A stretch of 35,873 nucleotides of DNA from Opitutus sp. GAS368 (GCA_943330755.2 CALQIY020000008.1:1-35873); one strand, 5' to 3'. Shown: positions 7,744-16,180, counted from the stretch's first letter. Translations and numbers: made by a program. Notes: a model not told the origin generated them from the letters alone.

Positions 7744-9708
7744 TTACTTCTTCTCCACCCAGCGGCGGATCGAGAGGACTTTCCAGTTCTCGGTCTTGCC
7801 GTTGATGTTGGTCGTGAAGGACTCGTCCGGCTTGCGGTTGAGGAACTGCTTGGCCAGCGGCGAGACGTAGGCCAAGATGTTGACCTCCGGTTGGCCGTCC
7901 CAAGCTCCGAGGATATCGTAGGTCACCTCGGTCTTGTCCGATTCGCGCAGCAGCTTGACGGTCGAGCCGATGGAAACGAGCGCGGTGGTGGCTTCGGTGA
8001 AGTCGGTCACGCGGGCCTTCTTGAGCATCGCATCGAGCTCGGCGCGGCGACCGGAAAGGGTGTCATGGTCCTGGCGGGCCATCTTGTACTCGGAGTTCTC
8101 GCGCAAGTCGCCGTGTTCCTTGGCGATCTGGATCGCTTCCTTCACGGCCGGCAGTTTGACCTGCACGATGTCGGTGAGTTCGGCTTCGCGGGCTTCCTTG
8201 CTGTGCTTCGAGACCACCAGTTCCTTTTCGACGGTGGAATCATCCTGACGGGACTGGACGAGGCGCTGGACGTGCGGCTCGATCTTGGCGAGGCGCGCGA
8301 GGAGCGAGTTCTTCGTCATCTTGTCGAAGCCTTGGTTGCGCAGCATGATGCGAGCCAGGTCGAAGATGGTTTCGCTGTCGGCCTGCTTGCCGCCGGCCGG
8401 GGCGATGATGTCGGAGATGAGGGCCTTGTCCTTGATGAGCTCGTTGGCCAGCGGGATGCGGGCGGTCGAGTTCGATTCCAGGGCTTCGGTGTCGATGCTC
8501 GCCAGGATGGAACCGAGGAAGCTCGGGACGATGAGCGGGGCGACGATTTCGGCGTACTTCTTGGAGTCGCGGTTCTTGATGACCCAGATGATGACCGGCG
8601 GACGGAGTTCGCGGGTTTCGAGCCACTGCGCGAAGCGCTGGCCGACGTGGGCGCTGAGGCCGGCGTCGCAGAGGTAGGAGATGCACTCCGAGACGAGCTT
8701 GGCGGAGCCGCTCTTGGTGCCGCCGATGTCGCGGTTGCGGAGGAGGTCGAAGGCGCGGTCGGACCAGTTGTCGCCGTGGTGCGCGCGGACGAGGTCGAGG
8801 AGGCTGCGGATCTTCTCGGTCGTGTGCGGGATGCTCAGGGCCACGTGCGCGAGGTCGTTTTCGTCGCAGAGGGCGATGATGTCCGAGGCCGTCGGGCTGA
8901 AGGTTTCGACGGTTTCCACCGCGGTGCGGAAGAACTTGTCGCGGTTCCAGATGGCGCTGAGCACCTTCGGGAGGTTGGCCGAGCGGCGCGAACCGGTCAG
9001 GCCAGCGACGGCCTTGGCGAGGTCGCTCGACACTTTGGCGAGGTTGGCTTCGGTAGCCGCCGAGCGGGTCTCGGCGGAAGAGCTCTCGGCGAGTTCTTCG
9101 AGGAGGGCCAGCTTGCGCTCGAAATTGGGGGCCAGTTCGTACTGGGCGAAGAGGTCTTCGCCGAGGTCGACCGGGGCTTCGAGGAGGGCGTAGTTGCCGC
9201 CCTTGCGCTCAGGGATGAGGATGGCGCGGTCCTTGCGGAGGGCGGCGCGACCCTTGGTCCACCAGGCCTTGAAGGCGGCGGCGCGATCCTTGCCGGAGGC
9301 GAGGGAAGCGAAGTGGACGCGTTCGAGGTTGGCTTCGAGGGCGTAAGAGGAGCATTCCCCCGTCGGGAGTTCGGCGAGGAGGGCCTTCACGAGACCGGCG
9401 GGATCGTCGGAGACAAGGGCAGCCACCTTGGCCTTGCCTTCATCGGAGTAAGCCTGGGCGATCAGGGAGGTGGAGTCGATGATGTCGATCTTGCCGGCGA
9501 AGAACGCGGCATCGATGACATGGCCTTTCTTGGCCTGTTCGGGGAAGTCGACGGTGAAGCGGTTGGTCGCGGCGTCGAAGGCGCGGATGACGCCGATGCC
9601 CCAAGCTTGATGGAGGCAGAATCCGGTCTGTCCTTCGGATACCTTGGTCTTGGTATTCTCCAGAGCGTTGATTTTTCCACCTTGTGGGTTGGGGGCCTTG
9701 TTGCTCAT
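7744..9708 (-). CDS. greA: GreA-type transcript cleavage factor with a long N-terminal extension (654 aa)
   Basis: The last ~145 residues (from about 510) are a complete GreA/GreB unit: a coiled coil with the tip segment GDLRENSEY (residues 533-541) holding the conserved Asp and Glu that coordinate metal for transcript cleavage by RNA polymerase. A C-terminal beta domain follows (IGSTVKLL..., NILAYVSPLAKQFLNRK). Normal GreA is about 158 aa; here some 500 residues of mostly helical sequence of unknown function precede it. Chlamydiae have GreA proteins of about 700 aa with a similar layout, so this supports a PVC origin. I chose ATG 9708 (MSNKAPN); an ATG 33 codons upstream lies in the divergent rlmN leader. 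The gene is monocistronic, with a terminator after it. Confidence 0.85.
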   Translation of the reverse strand: MSNKAPNPQGGKINALENTKTKVSEGQTGFCLHQAWGIGVIRAFDAATNRFTVDFPEQAKKGHVIDAAFFAGKIDIIDSTSLIAQAYSDEGKAKVAALVSDDPAGLVKALLAELPTGECSSYALEANLERVHFASLASGKDRAAAFKAWWTKGRAALRKDRAILIPERKGGNYALLEAPVDLGEDLFAQYELAPNFERKLALLEELAESSSAETRSAATEANLAKVSSDLAKAVAGLTGSRRSANLPKVLSAIWNRDKFFRTAVETVETFSPTASDIIALCDENDLAHVALSIPHTTEKIRSLLDLVRAHHGDNWSDRAFDLLRNRDIGGTKSGSAKLVSECISYLCDAGLSAHVGQRFAQWLETRELRPPVIIWVIKNRDSKKYAEIVAPLIVPSFLGSILASIDTEALESNSTARIPLANELIKDKALISDIIAPAGGKQADSETIFDLARIMLRNQGFDKMTKNSLLARLAKIEPHVQRLVQSRQDDSTVEKELVVSKHSKEAREAELTDIVQVKLPAVKEAIQIAKEHGDLRENSEYKMARQDHDTLSGRRAELDAMLKKARVTDFTEATTALVSIGSTVKLLRESDKTEVTYDILGAWDGQPEVNILAYVSPLAKQFLNRKPDESFTTNINGKTENWKVLSIRRWVEKK

Positions 9709-9755
9709 TGCAAAAAGTGGTTTTGGGCATAACAAATCGCACTTGCAAGCAGGAA

Positions 9756-9779
9756 GGCGGGTCCGTCTCGGACCCTGCC
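9756..9779. repeat. Inverted repeat in the greA-rlmN divergent intergenic region
   Basis: A perfect 7-bp inverted repeat (9759-9765 with 9769-9775, loop TCT) is extended by GGC/GCC on the outside with one bulged T. It lies about 30-50 bases upstream of both the rlmN start and, in the other direction, the greA-like start. There is no T run, so it is not a normal terminator. It could be an RNA hairpin in the rlmN leader or an operator. Confidence 0.4.
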
Positions 9780-9809
9780 CGATCGCCAGCCACTCCGACG
9801 CGCTCAATC

Positions 9810-10943
9810 ATGGCTTTTAAGCCCGAAAAACCCTCCATTCATGGGGAGACGCCCGATAGCCTCGGTGCCCGCCTCGCCGAGGCTGGCCACCCTCGCTACC
9901 GGGCTGGTCAGGTCTTTGCCTGGCTCTACCCTAAGCGGGCCGAAAGCGCCGAGGTCATGACTAACCTGCCAGCCAACTTAAGGTCTTGGCTGACAGATAA
10001 TTACGACTTTTCTGGCACGGAGGTATTGGGCAAGAAAACGGCCTCGGACGTCACCCAGAAGCTCCTCCAGCGTCTCCGCGACGGGTCCCTCATCGAGACC
10101 GTCATCATCCGGGCCCCGATGGAGGGGGTGGGGCAAGACAAGTCCCGTCGGACGATCTGTATTTCGACCCAAGTGGGCTGTGCCTACGGCTGCAAGTTCT
10201 GCGCTTCCGGCCTCGAGGGCTGGAAACGCGACCTGTCCGTCGGCGAAATCGTCTCCCAGTTGGTCCAGGTCTGCCGCATCGAGGACCAAGCCGACCCGGC
10301 CCGGGCCGCCGAGGGGTTGGCGTCTTTCGATAACATCGTGGTCATGGGCATGGGTGAGCCGCTCGCCAACTACGATAACCTGCTGGCCGCGCTCAAGACG
10401 GTGAATGCGGCTTGGGGCTTCGGCTTCGGTGCCCGTCGGGTGACCATCTCCACTTCGGGGGTTGTCCCCAAGATCCTGAAGCTCGCCGAAGAGGACCTTG
10501 GCTTCCGCCTCGCCATCAGCCTCCACGGCGCGACCAACGAGGTGCGCGAACAGATCATGCCGGTGAACCGCAAGTATCCGCTCGAGCAGCTCATTCCCGC
10601 CGCCAAGATTTTCGCCCGCACCCATGGGCGCATGCTCACGTTGGAGTTCATCTTGATCGAGGACATCAATGATTCGCTCGATCAAGCCCGCAAGTTGGCG
10701 GCCATCGCCCGCGAACTCCACGCCCACGTGAACCTCATTCCCTACAATACCGTGCAGGGCTTGCCGTGGGTCCGTCCATCCATCACCCGCCAAGACCGGT
10801 TCGTGAAGGAGCTCCGTGCGCTGGGCGTCACCGCGACGCTGCGTCGGGAGAAGGGCCACGACATCGATGCGGCCTGCGGTCAGCTGCGCCTGCAGAAGGA
10901 AAAGGCCTTGGGCGCGGATCCCTCGCCGCCCGCCGCCGCTTAA
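9810..10943 (+). CDS. rlmN: Dual-specificity rRNA/tRNA adenine-C2 methyltransferase RlmN
   Basis: This 377-aa radical SAM enzyme methylates C2 of A2503 in 23S rRNA and of A37 in some tRNAs. The cluster-binding motif CAYGCKFC is at residues 124-131 (C124, C128, C131). The GMGEPL motif is present (VVMGMGEPLANYDN), as is the C-terminal DIDAACGQL with C356, equivalent to the methyl-carrying cysteine of E. coli RlmN. The length matches the family. I chose ATG 9810 (MAFKPEK), since longer starts would run into the divergent greA-like gene. The stop codon shares TTAA with the stop of rpe on the other strand, so the two genes are convergent with overlapping ends. Cfr is a relative but is far less likely as a housekeeping gene. 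Confidence 0.96.
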   Translation: MAFKPEKPSIHGETPDSLGARLAEAGHPRYRAGQVFAWLYPKRAESAEVMTNLPANLRSWLTDNYDFSGTEVLGKKTASDVTQKLLQRLRDGSLIETVIIRAPMEGVGQDKSRRTICISTQVGCAYGCKFCASGLEGWKRDLSVGEIVSQLVQVCRIEDQADPARAAEGLASFDNIVVMGMGEPLANYDNLLAALKTVNAAWGFGFGARRVTISTSGVVPKILKLAEEDLGFRLAISLHGATNEVREQIMPVNRKYPLEQLIPAAKIFARTHGRMLTLEFILIEDINDSLDQARKLAAIARELHAHVNLIPYNTVQGLPWVRPSITRQDRFVKELRALGVTATLRREKGHDIDAACGQLRLQKEKALGADPSPPAAA

Positions 10944-11590
10944 GCGGTCAGCCCGGCGACGAAGGCCTTGCGGTCCGGCGCCTTGAAGAACGCGGTGCCC
11001 GCCACGAGCGTATCCGCACCCGCGGCACGGCAAAGGAGACCGGTCTCGGCGTTCACGCCCCCATCCACCTCCAGACGGAAGTCCAGACCGCGCGCGTGCC
11101 GTTCGGCCGCGAGGAAGCGGATGCTGTCGAGGACGCTCGGGATGAAGGCCTGGCCGCCGAAGCCGGGGAAGACGGTCATGCAAAGCACGAGGTCGACGGA
11201 TGCGAGGTAGGGCAGGAGGCGTCGCGGATCGCCGTCGGGATTCATGGCGATGCCGGCCTTGAGTCCGGCTGCTTTGATCGCCGCCAGCGTTTGCCCCATG
11301 TCATGCGCGGCTTCGATGTGCACGGTGAGGCGCTCGGCGCCGGCTTGGGCGAAGGCGGTGACGAAGCGGTCCGGATGCGTGAGCATCAGGTGCACGTCGA
11401 AATGAAGTTTGGACCGGGGCCGGAGATCGGCGACGACCTGCGGACCGAAGCTGATGTTGGGCACGAAATGCCCATCCATGATGTCGAGGTGGACCCAGGT
11501 CAGCCCGGCCTCTTCGATCGCGCGCAGGCCCGCGATGAATTCCCCGTGGTTGGCGGCGAGGAGGGAGGGAGCGACGACCGGGGTGGGCAT
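10940..11590 (-). CDS. rpe: Ribulose-phosphate 3-epimerase
   Basis: A 216-aa TIM-barrel enzyme that interconverts ribulose 5-phosphate and xylulose 5-phosphate in the pentose phosphate pathway. Family motifs are clear: APSLLAANHGEF at the start, VHLDIMDGHFVPNISFGP with metal-binding His34 and Asp36, FDVHLML with His67, and LEVDGGVNAETG with the catalytic Asp. The segment TVFPGFGGQAFI corresponds to the flexible phosphate loop (M-V-x-PGFGGQ) of the family. ATG 11590 gives the normal length; longer in-frame starts read into lptE. It is the last gene of the rpmF-plsX-fabH operon, one base after the lptE stop, and overlaps the rlmN stop. Confidence 0.95.
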   Translation of the reverse strand: MPTPVVAPSLLAANHGEFIAGLRAIEEAGLTWVHLDIMDGHFVPNISFGPQVVADLRPRSKLHFDVHLMLTHPDRFVTAFAQAGAERLTVHIEAAHDMGQTLAAIKAAGLKAGIAMNPDGDPRRLLPYLASVDLVLCMTVFPGFGGQAFIPSVLDSIRFLAAERHARGLDFRLEVDGGVNAETGLLCRAAGADTLVAGTAFFKAPDRKAFVAGLTA

Positions 11591-11591
11591 G

Positions 11592-12074
11592 TTACCAAGC
11601 GGTGGTGGCGGCTTCGCGAATCTGCGCGGCGAGATCGCCCAGCAGTCCGGGCGCGAGGCTGCGCTCCTCGGAAGCGGCATCGCCGGTGATTTGGAGCGTC
11701 GTCACCGCGGTGAAGTGGCGGTCCTTGAACAGGACCTTCTGGCCGGCGTCGGTGGTGAGCGTGCAGCGCGCGACCACCGTCACGCGGTAGCTCGAATAGC
11801 TGTAAGCATCGGTCGACTTCGTCGTCAGGCCTTCCCGGCGGTAGGTGACGACTTCGACGTCGAGCTTGGCGCCACCGGTGCCGACCTTGATGCGCGGGTC
11901 GCGGCCGAGGTCTTCGACGAGTTTTTCCCGGAAGATGGCCTGCAGCCCGGGGCGCGCCGTGGTGTTGCGGATCGGCAGCACCTCGATCCGGGAGAAGGCC
12001 GGCTTCGGCCCGCCGAGTTGGTATGCGGAGCAACCCGTCAGGACGGCGGCGGTGAGGAGGGCGAGGAGGCGCAT
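11592..12074 (-). CDS. lptE: LptE-like LPS-assembly lipoprotein
   Basis: This 160-aa protein has a signal peptide with lipobox VLTGC (cysteine about residue 15). It is followed by SAYQLGG and a domain with RIEVLPIRNTTARPGLQAIFREKLVEDLGRD-like features. The Y-x-L/F-G start, the 'V-x-x-x-N-x-T-x-x-P-x-L' segment and a later alternating strand region match the LptE family. LptE plugs the LptD barrel that inserts LPS into the outer membrane. Its ATG overlaps the stop of the upstream TPR gene (TGATG), so translation is probably coupled. The family diverges strongly in sequence, so the call is by pattern and by the context of envelope genes. lptD is not in the window. Confidence 0.75.
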   Translation of the reverse strand: MRLLALLTAAVLTGCSAYQLGGPKPAFSRIEVLPIRNTTARPGLQAIFREKLVEDLGRDPRIKVGTGGAKLDVEVVTYRREGLTTKSTDAYSYSSYRVTVVARCTLTTDAGQKVLFKDRHFTAVTTLQITGDAASEERSLAPGLLGDLAAQIREAATTAW

Positions 12075-13195
12075 CAGCGGCGTTCGGTTTCGGTGGCAGG
12101 TTTGGTCGCTTCCTTGCGGAAACCGAGCGCATCGAGTTCGTCGCCGACGGCCGTGGGCTTGGCGTCGGTGTTCGTGCGCGGACGCGGATAGACGCCGAGC
12201 AGGCGGTCGGCGACGGTCTTCGGCGGCGTGGGGTTCGCTTGGATTTCGGCGAGCAAGGTTTCCGCCTCCTTGGCGGCTTCCGATTCCGGCGCCAGGCTGC
12301 GGCACGCGTTGGCCATCAACTTGGCGGCTTCCGGGTTGTTGCGCTTGAACCAATAGAACTTTCCGAGGTTGAGGCGACCGCGGGCCGCGCGGTCGCGGAG
12401 TTCCTTGATCTGTTCGGCGGATTGTTGGGCGCGCCGGTTCCCGGGGAATTGATCCGCCAGCGTGCGCCAGTGGTCGGCGGATTCCAGCGTGGAGGCTTGG
12501 TCGAAGTCCGGTCCCAGCGACTCGGAGCCGCGCAGCTTGGCGAGGCGCTCCAACGCTTCCGGGGCATACTTCGAGGTGGCGTAGTCGCTCACGATGCGCT
12601 CCAACATCTCATTGTAGATTTCCTTGCGGTCTTCGCGCTCGGCCAGGCGGGCCGCTTTGATGAGGCTCTCTTCGGCGACGGGCCCGTTGGGCGCGACTTT
12701 CAGGATCTTGTCGTAGATGCTCAGGGCGTGGAGGGGATCCTTGAACCACGGAAACCAGCCACCGAGGTAGCGCCGTTCGCCGCGTTCGTATTGACCGGCC
12801 AAGTCGAAGGCGAGCTGGACGGCCAAGCCGAAGCCGGAAAAGTTCGCATGGCTCTTGAAGAGGGTGTCGAGGTCGGCCTCCGCGTTGTCGAACTGGCCCG
12901 ACTTCGCATAGAGGCGCGCGCGTCCGAGGAGGGCGACCGCTTCGGCGTCGGTGCCGGCTTCCGCTTCGATCAGCCGGTTCCAGAGCGTGAGGGCCGCGCG
13001 GTCTTCGCGCATGATCGCCAAGTTCTCCGCTTGGTCGATCGTCTTGAGGACGGCCTCCGTGCGGCTCGTGGGCCGGGTATCCGAGGCGCTCCCGGGCTTG
13101 AGGACCCAGCCGCCGTTTTGATGGATGAGTTCGGCTGAAACCGAAAGGCTCAGCAGGCAGCAGGCTGCGAGGAAAGGTTTAGCGACGAGGTTCAT
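12074..13195 (-). CDS. Exported TPR protein, BamD/YbgF-like
   Basis: A 373-aa protein with a signal peptide (residues 1-21, SLSVSA-EL) but no lipobox cysteine at the right place. TPR-type repeats run from about residue 60 to 320: EAVALLGRARLYAKSGQFDNAEADL, DPLHALSIYDKILKVAPNG, YATSKYAPEALERLAKL, and GRLNLGKFYWFKRNNPEAA. The last two repeats resemble those of BamD, which assembles outer membrane proteins with BamA. The C-terminal 50 residues are charged and low complexity. Its start overlaps the fabH stop by 17 bases and its stop overlaps lptE, so it belongs to the envelope operon. It may be the BamD equivalent or another periplasmic scaffold; the missing lipobox argues for caution. Confidence 0.7.
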   Translation of the reverse strand: MNLVAKPFLAACCLLSLSVSAELIHQNGGWVLKPGSASDTRPTSRTEAVLKTIDQAENLAIMREDRAALTLWNRLIEAEAGTDAEAVALLGRARLYAKSGQFDNAEADLDTLFKSHANFSGFGLAVQLAFDLAGQYERGERRYLGGWFPWFKDPLHALSIYDKILKVAPNGPVAEESLIKAARLAEREDRKEIYNEMLERIVSDYATSKYAPEALERLAKLRGSESLGPDFDQASTLESADHWRTLADQFPGNRRAQQSAEQIKELRDRAARGRLNLGKFYWFKRNNPEAAKLMANACRSLAPESEAAKEAETLLAEIQANPTPPKTVADRLLGVYPRPRTNTDAKPTAVGDELDALGFRKEATKPATETERR

Positions 13196-14192
13196 GCCAG
13201 CGGAGAAGGGTTGCGCCCCAAGTGAGGCCGGAGCCGAACGCGACCAGCAGGACGAGGTCGCCGTGCTTGATCTTGCCGTTGCGCCATGCCTCTTCGAGGG
13301 CGAGCGGGATCGAGGCGGCGGAGGTGTTGCCGTAGCGATCGAGGTTCGAGGGGAAGCGATCGAGTCCCACGTTCAGTTGGCTCGCGACGGCTTCCAAGAT
13401 GCGGTAATTGGCTTGGTGCGGGATGAACCACGCGACTTCGTCGGAGCTCACGCCGCACTGCGCGAGCACGCGTTGGCAGGATTCCGACATCACCCGGACG
13501 GCGAGCTTGAAGACTTCCTTGCCGTTCATGCGGAGGCAGTGCTCGCGGTCGGCCATGGTCTGGGCGGTGGCCGGCTTGGCGGAACCGCCGGCCACGCAGT
13601 GGATGAGCTCGGCATTGACGCCGTCGGAGCCCAGCAGGTTGCCGAGGATGCCGACCCCCGGCGTCTCCGTGGCCTCAATGACCGCCGCCCCCGCCCCGTC
13701 CCCGAAAAGCACGCACGTGGTGCGGTCTTGCCAGTCGATGACGTTGGAAAGTTTTTCCGCGCCGACGACGAGCGCGCGGCGGTAACGTCCCGAGCGCAAC
13801 ATGTCGGTGCCGACCTGCAGGGCGAAGACGAAGCCCGAACATGCGGCGGAGACGTCGAAGGCGGGGATGTCGCGGCGGAGCCCCAGCTTCGCCTGCAGGA
13901 GGCATGCCGTGGAAGGGAAGGGGACGTCCGGCGTCATCGTCGCCACGATGAGCAGGTCGATGTCCGCGGGATTCAGGCCCGCGTTCTGCAAGGCATGCGC
14001 CGCGGCCTTGGCACCCATGTCCGAGGGGTTTTCGTTCGGCCCAGCGATGCGGCGTTCGGATATCCCCGAGCGGGTCTTGATCCACTCGTCGTTGGTATCG
14101 ACGATTTTGGACAAATCATCGTTGGTCAGCTTCCGCTCGGGAGCATGGACTCCGACGGAGCGGATGAAGACTGATAGCGCGGCAGTGCTCAT
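13179..14192 (-). CDS. fabH: Beta-ketoacyl-ACP synthase III (FabH)
   Basis: This 337-aa enzyme starts fatty acid synthesis by condensing acetyl-CoA (or a branched primer) with malonyl-ACP. The Cys-His-Asn triad is visible: C118 in DVSAACSGF, H259 in PHQANYRI and N289 in RYGNTSAAS. ATG 14192 (MSTAAL) is the likely start, although a TTG one codon before it is possible. The gene follows plsX by 50 bases in the classic rpmF-plsX-fabH order found in many bacteria. The 17-base overlap with the downstream TPR gene suggests co-translation. Primer specificity cannot be told from what I can see. Confidence 0.96.
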   Translation of the reverse strand: MSTAALSVFIRSVGVHAPERKLTNDDLSKIVDTNDEWIKTRSGISERRIAGPNENPSDMGAKAAAHALQNAGLNPADIDLLIVATMTPDVPFPSTACLLQAKLGLRRDIPAFDVSAACSGFVFALQVGTDMLRSGRYRRALVVGAEKLSNVIDWQDRTTCVLFGDGAGAAVIEATETPGVGILGNLLGSDGVNAELIHCVAGGSAKPATAQTMADREHCLRMNGKEVFKLAVRVMSESCQRVLAQCGVSSDEVAWFIPHQANYRILEAVASQLNVGLDRFPSNLDRYGNTSAASIPLALEEAWRNGKIKHGDLVLLVAFGSGLTWGATLLRWHEPRR

Positions 14193-14242
14193 CAAGGCCT
14201 GTGAGAAAAGACCCCCCGGGGCGGGAAGGGAACACTAAAACC

Positions 14243-15313
14243 TTAGACGACCTCGGGGTTGGCCGAAATCACCGCGTTTGCCTCGGCTAACCCTGCCTGC
14301 ATGCGGTGGCCCGTGCCGTGGCCCAGGGCTTCAAAGCCCAAGCGGATGGCGCTGGAGATGCCTTGGCGATTGCTGGAGCCGTGCGCCTTCATGACGAGGC
14401 CGCCCAAGCCGAGCAGGGGGGCTCCGCCGTACCGTTCGGGCTTGAGCTTACCCTTCAGGTCGCGGAGCAAGGGGAACATCGCGATGCCGCCGGCCAGGTA
14501 GACCGGGTTGCGCTTCACTTTGCTGCCGATCAGGTCCCGGACCATGTAAACCAAGCCTTCCAAGGTCTTGAGGATGACGTTGCCCGTGAAGCCATCGGTG
14601 ACGACGACGTCGCAGGCATCGCCAAAGACGTCGAAGCCTTCGACGGGGCCGATGTAATTGATCTTATCACCCATCGCCTTCAGTAGGGCATGGGTGCGGT
14701 TGATGCGGGCGCCACCTTTGCCTTCTTCGGTCCCGACGGTCAGGAGGCCGACGCGCGGGCTGGCGATGCCGAGGGCGCTCTGCGCATAGATGGAGCCGAG
14801 CACGGCGTTGTGCAGGAGGTGCTCAGGCTTGGCTTCAGGGTTGGCCCCGACGTCGAGCAGGACGAAGTGGCCTTCGCGTCGTGGCATGATCGCCGCGAGC
14901 GCCGGACGTTCGGCCCCTTCCATCGGGCGAACCTTGATGGTGCCGGCGGCGACGAGGGCCTTGGTATTGCCGGTCGAAACGACCGCTTCGACTTCGCCCG
15001 CCTTCAACATTTCCAAGGCAATCACCATCGAGGAGTCGCGCTTGGACTTGATCACCGTCATCGCCGCATCGTCGGGATTGACGACGCCAGGCGCGTGACG
15101 GAATTGGATGCGCTTATGGTTGAGGATGCGGTTATCCATCGCCAACAGGCGCAGGTTGTCTTCATGCCCGACGAGGATGAGCGTGTCCTCCGGCCCGACG
15201 ATGCCTTCGCGAATAGCCAAGGCCGCCGCAGCGACGGCTTCGGCGGGACCGAGGTCACCGCCCATGCAGTCTAAGGCAATCTTATGGCCGACAGGCGGGG
15301 TGACTTCGCTCAT
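14243..15313 (-). CDS. plsX: Phosphate acyltransferase PlsX
   Basis: This 356-aa enzyme makes acyl-phosphate from acyl-ACP for the PlsY step of phosphatidic acid synthesis. The family signatures are all present: IALDCMGGDLGPAEAV at the start, VVSTGNTKALVAAG, RPALAAIMP, LLDVGANPEAKPEHL, LLTVGTEEGKG, VTDGFTGNVILKTLEG and the C-terminal GGAPLLGLGGLVMKAHGSS. The length is normal. It follows rpmF by 30 bases. The short GGGC/GCCC hairpin upstream of the ATG and the lack of a Shine-Dalgarno site are typical of this window. It acts at the inner face of the cytoplasmic membrane. Confidence 0.97.
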   Translation of the reverse strand: MSEVTPPVGHKIALDCMGGDLGPAEAVAAAALAIREGIVGPEDTLILVGHEDNLRLLAMDNRILNHKRIQFRHAPGVVNPDDAAMTVIKSKRDSSMVIALEMLKAGEVEAVVSTGNTKALVAAGTIKVRPMEGAERPALAAIMPRREGHFVLLDVGANPEAKPEHLLHNAVLGSIYAQSALGIASPRVGLLTVGTEEGKGGARINRTHALLKAMGDKINYIGPVEGFDVFGDACDVVVTDGFTGNVILKTLEGLVYMVRDLIGSKVKRNPVYLAGGIAMFPLLRDLKGKLKPERYGGAPLLGLGGLVMKAHGSSNRQGISSAIRLGFEALGHGTGHRMQAGLAEANAVISANPEVV

Positions 15314-15343
15314 GTGCTACGGGCGTGAGCCCGGAAAAGAGGC

Positions 15344-15523
15344 TTAGGCCTCGGTGTCGAGGACCTGACGACCGCGGTACTTCCCCGTGGTGGGGTCGAC
15401 GCGGTGGGAGCGGCGGAGAGCGCCGGATTCAGCGTCACGCACGAGCTTGGGAGCGCGGAACTGGTTGGCGCCACGACGGAGGCGGCTGCGACGCTTGGAC
15501 TGTTTACGTTTCGGATTTGCCAT
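15344..15523 (-). CDS. rpmF: 50S ribosomal protein L32, zinc-free form
   Basis: This 59-aa frame runs from ATG 15523-15521 to TAA 15346-15344. It begins MANPKRKQSKRRSRLRRG, the typical basic L32 start (M-A-x-P-K-R-K-x-S-x-x-R), and ends SHRVDPTTGKYRGRQVL, matching the conserved HRVCxxCGxYxGRxV end with the cysteines replaced. All four zinc-ribbon cysteines of the C+ form are missing, so this is a C- paralogue. The position directly before plsX-fabH is the conserved genomic context of rpmF, which settles the call despite its small size. The DUF177/YceD gene that often precedes rpmF is absent; the gene starts the operon from its own promoter. Confidence 0.95.
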   Translation of the reverse strand: MANPKRKQSKRRSRLRRGANQFRAPKLVRDAESGALRRSHRVDPTTGKYRGRQVLDTEA

Positions 15524-15547
15524 GGTTCTACGCTGGGATGAGGGTCG

Positions 15548-15575
15548 GTTCTACTCCTCCACCCCCCTCGGTCAA
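15548..15575 (-). promoter_or_regulatory. Candidate promoter of the rpmF-plsX-fabH operon
   Basis: On the minus strand TTGACC (15575-15570) and TAGAAC (15553-15548) are separated by 16 bases, 25 bases before the rpmF ATG. Matches to the sigma-70 consensus are 5/6 and 4/6. This would give a leader of about 17 bases. The 102-base gap between rpmF and gmhB must hold divergent promoters; I found no convincing one for gmhB. Confidence 0.4.
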
Positions 15576-15625
15576 GCCCCCTTTCATGGGCTTGCACCCA
15601 GACTAGGGTGGGATTGGCTCTTTTC

Positions 15626-16174
15626 ATGGCTTTAGCCCCTGCGCTTTTTCTCGATCGGGACGGAAATCTCATCGTGGATCACCATCACACCTGTGAGGTC
15701 CACCAAATCACCCCAATTTCGGGGGTCAAAGAGGCTTTGGAGGCCTGTTTGCAGGCAGGGTATCGTCTCTTTGTGCTGACGAACCAGAGCGGGATTAATC
15801 GGGGGAAGTTCACTTGGGCCCAATACCACGCCTGTAACCGCCGGATGCTGGAGCTACTGGATTTGCCGACGCCAGGTATTTTGGAAATCAAGGCCGCCCC
15901 CGAGCGCCCCGACGAGCCTTCCGTCTACCGTAAGCCCAGCCCGCAGTTTATCCGGGAGATGGTCGCCAAGTATCAGCTAGACCCAGCCCGCTGCTGGATG
16001 ATCGGCGATCGTATCACCGATTGGGATGCCGGTAAGAACGCGGGCATTCGGTCTTGCGCGGTGCGCAGTGGGGCGGGTCGTCCCGAGGATTTCGCCTACG
16101 CCGAGAGTCAGGGATTCGCGATTCGGGCGGACTTCCCTGAATTCGTCCGGCTGGATCTGGGTTTGAAGTGCTGA
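15626..16174 (+). CDS. gmhB: D-glycero-D-manno-heptose 1,7-bisphosphate phosphatase (HAD, GmhB-like)
   Basis: This 182-aa HAD-superfamily protein has the GmhB/HisB-N pattern. The nucleophile motif FLDRDGNLIVD lies near residues 8-18 (D9 nucleophile, D11 acid). The segment YRLFVLTNQSGINRGKFT follows (motif II Thr), and RCWMIGDRITDWDAGKNAG holds motif IV aspartates. GmhB removes the 7-phosphate of heptose bisphosphate for the LPS inner core, which fits lpxA and lptE elsewhere in the window. The zinc-loop cysteines typical of GmhB (CxHxnCxC) are largely missing: the region has KAAPERPDEPSVYRKP. It therefore resembles the loop-reduced forms, and a histidinol-phosphate phosphatase role is an alternative. 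ATG 15626 is chosen because it opens the HAD motif. A terminator follows 6 bases after the stop. Confidence 0.8.
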   Translation: MALAPALFLDRDGNLIVDHHHTCEVHQITPISGVKEALEACLQAGYRLFVLTNQSGINRGKFTWAQYHACNRRMLELLDLPTPGILEIKAAPERPDEPSVYRKPSPQFIREMVAKYQLDPARCWMIGDRITDWDAGKNAGIRSCAVRSGAGRPEDFAYAESQGFAIRADFPEFVRLDLGLKC

Positions 16175-16180
16175 AAACAA

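Noticed and set aside
7501-9732. Plus-strand open frame of 743 codons opposite the greA-like gene.
   Set aside because: Antisense shadow; the minus strand has a recognisable GreA domain and the plus product is low complexity without any motif.
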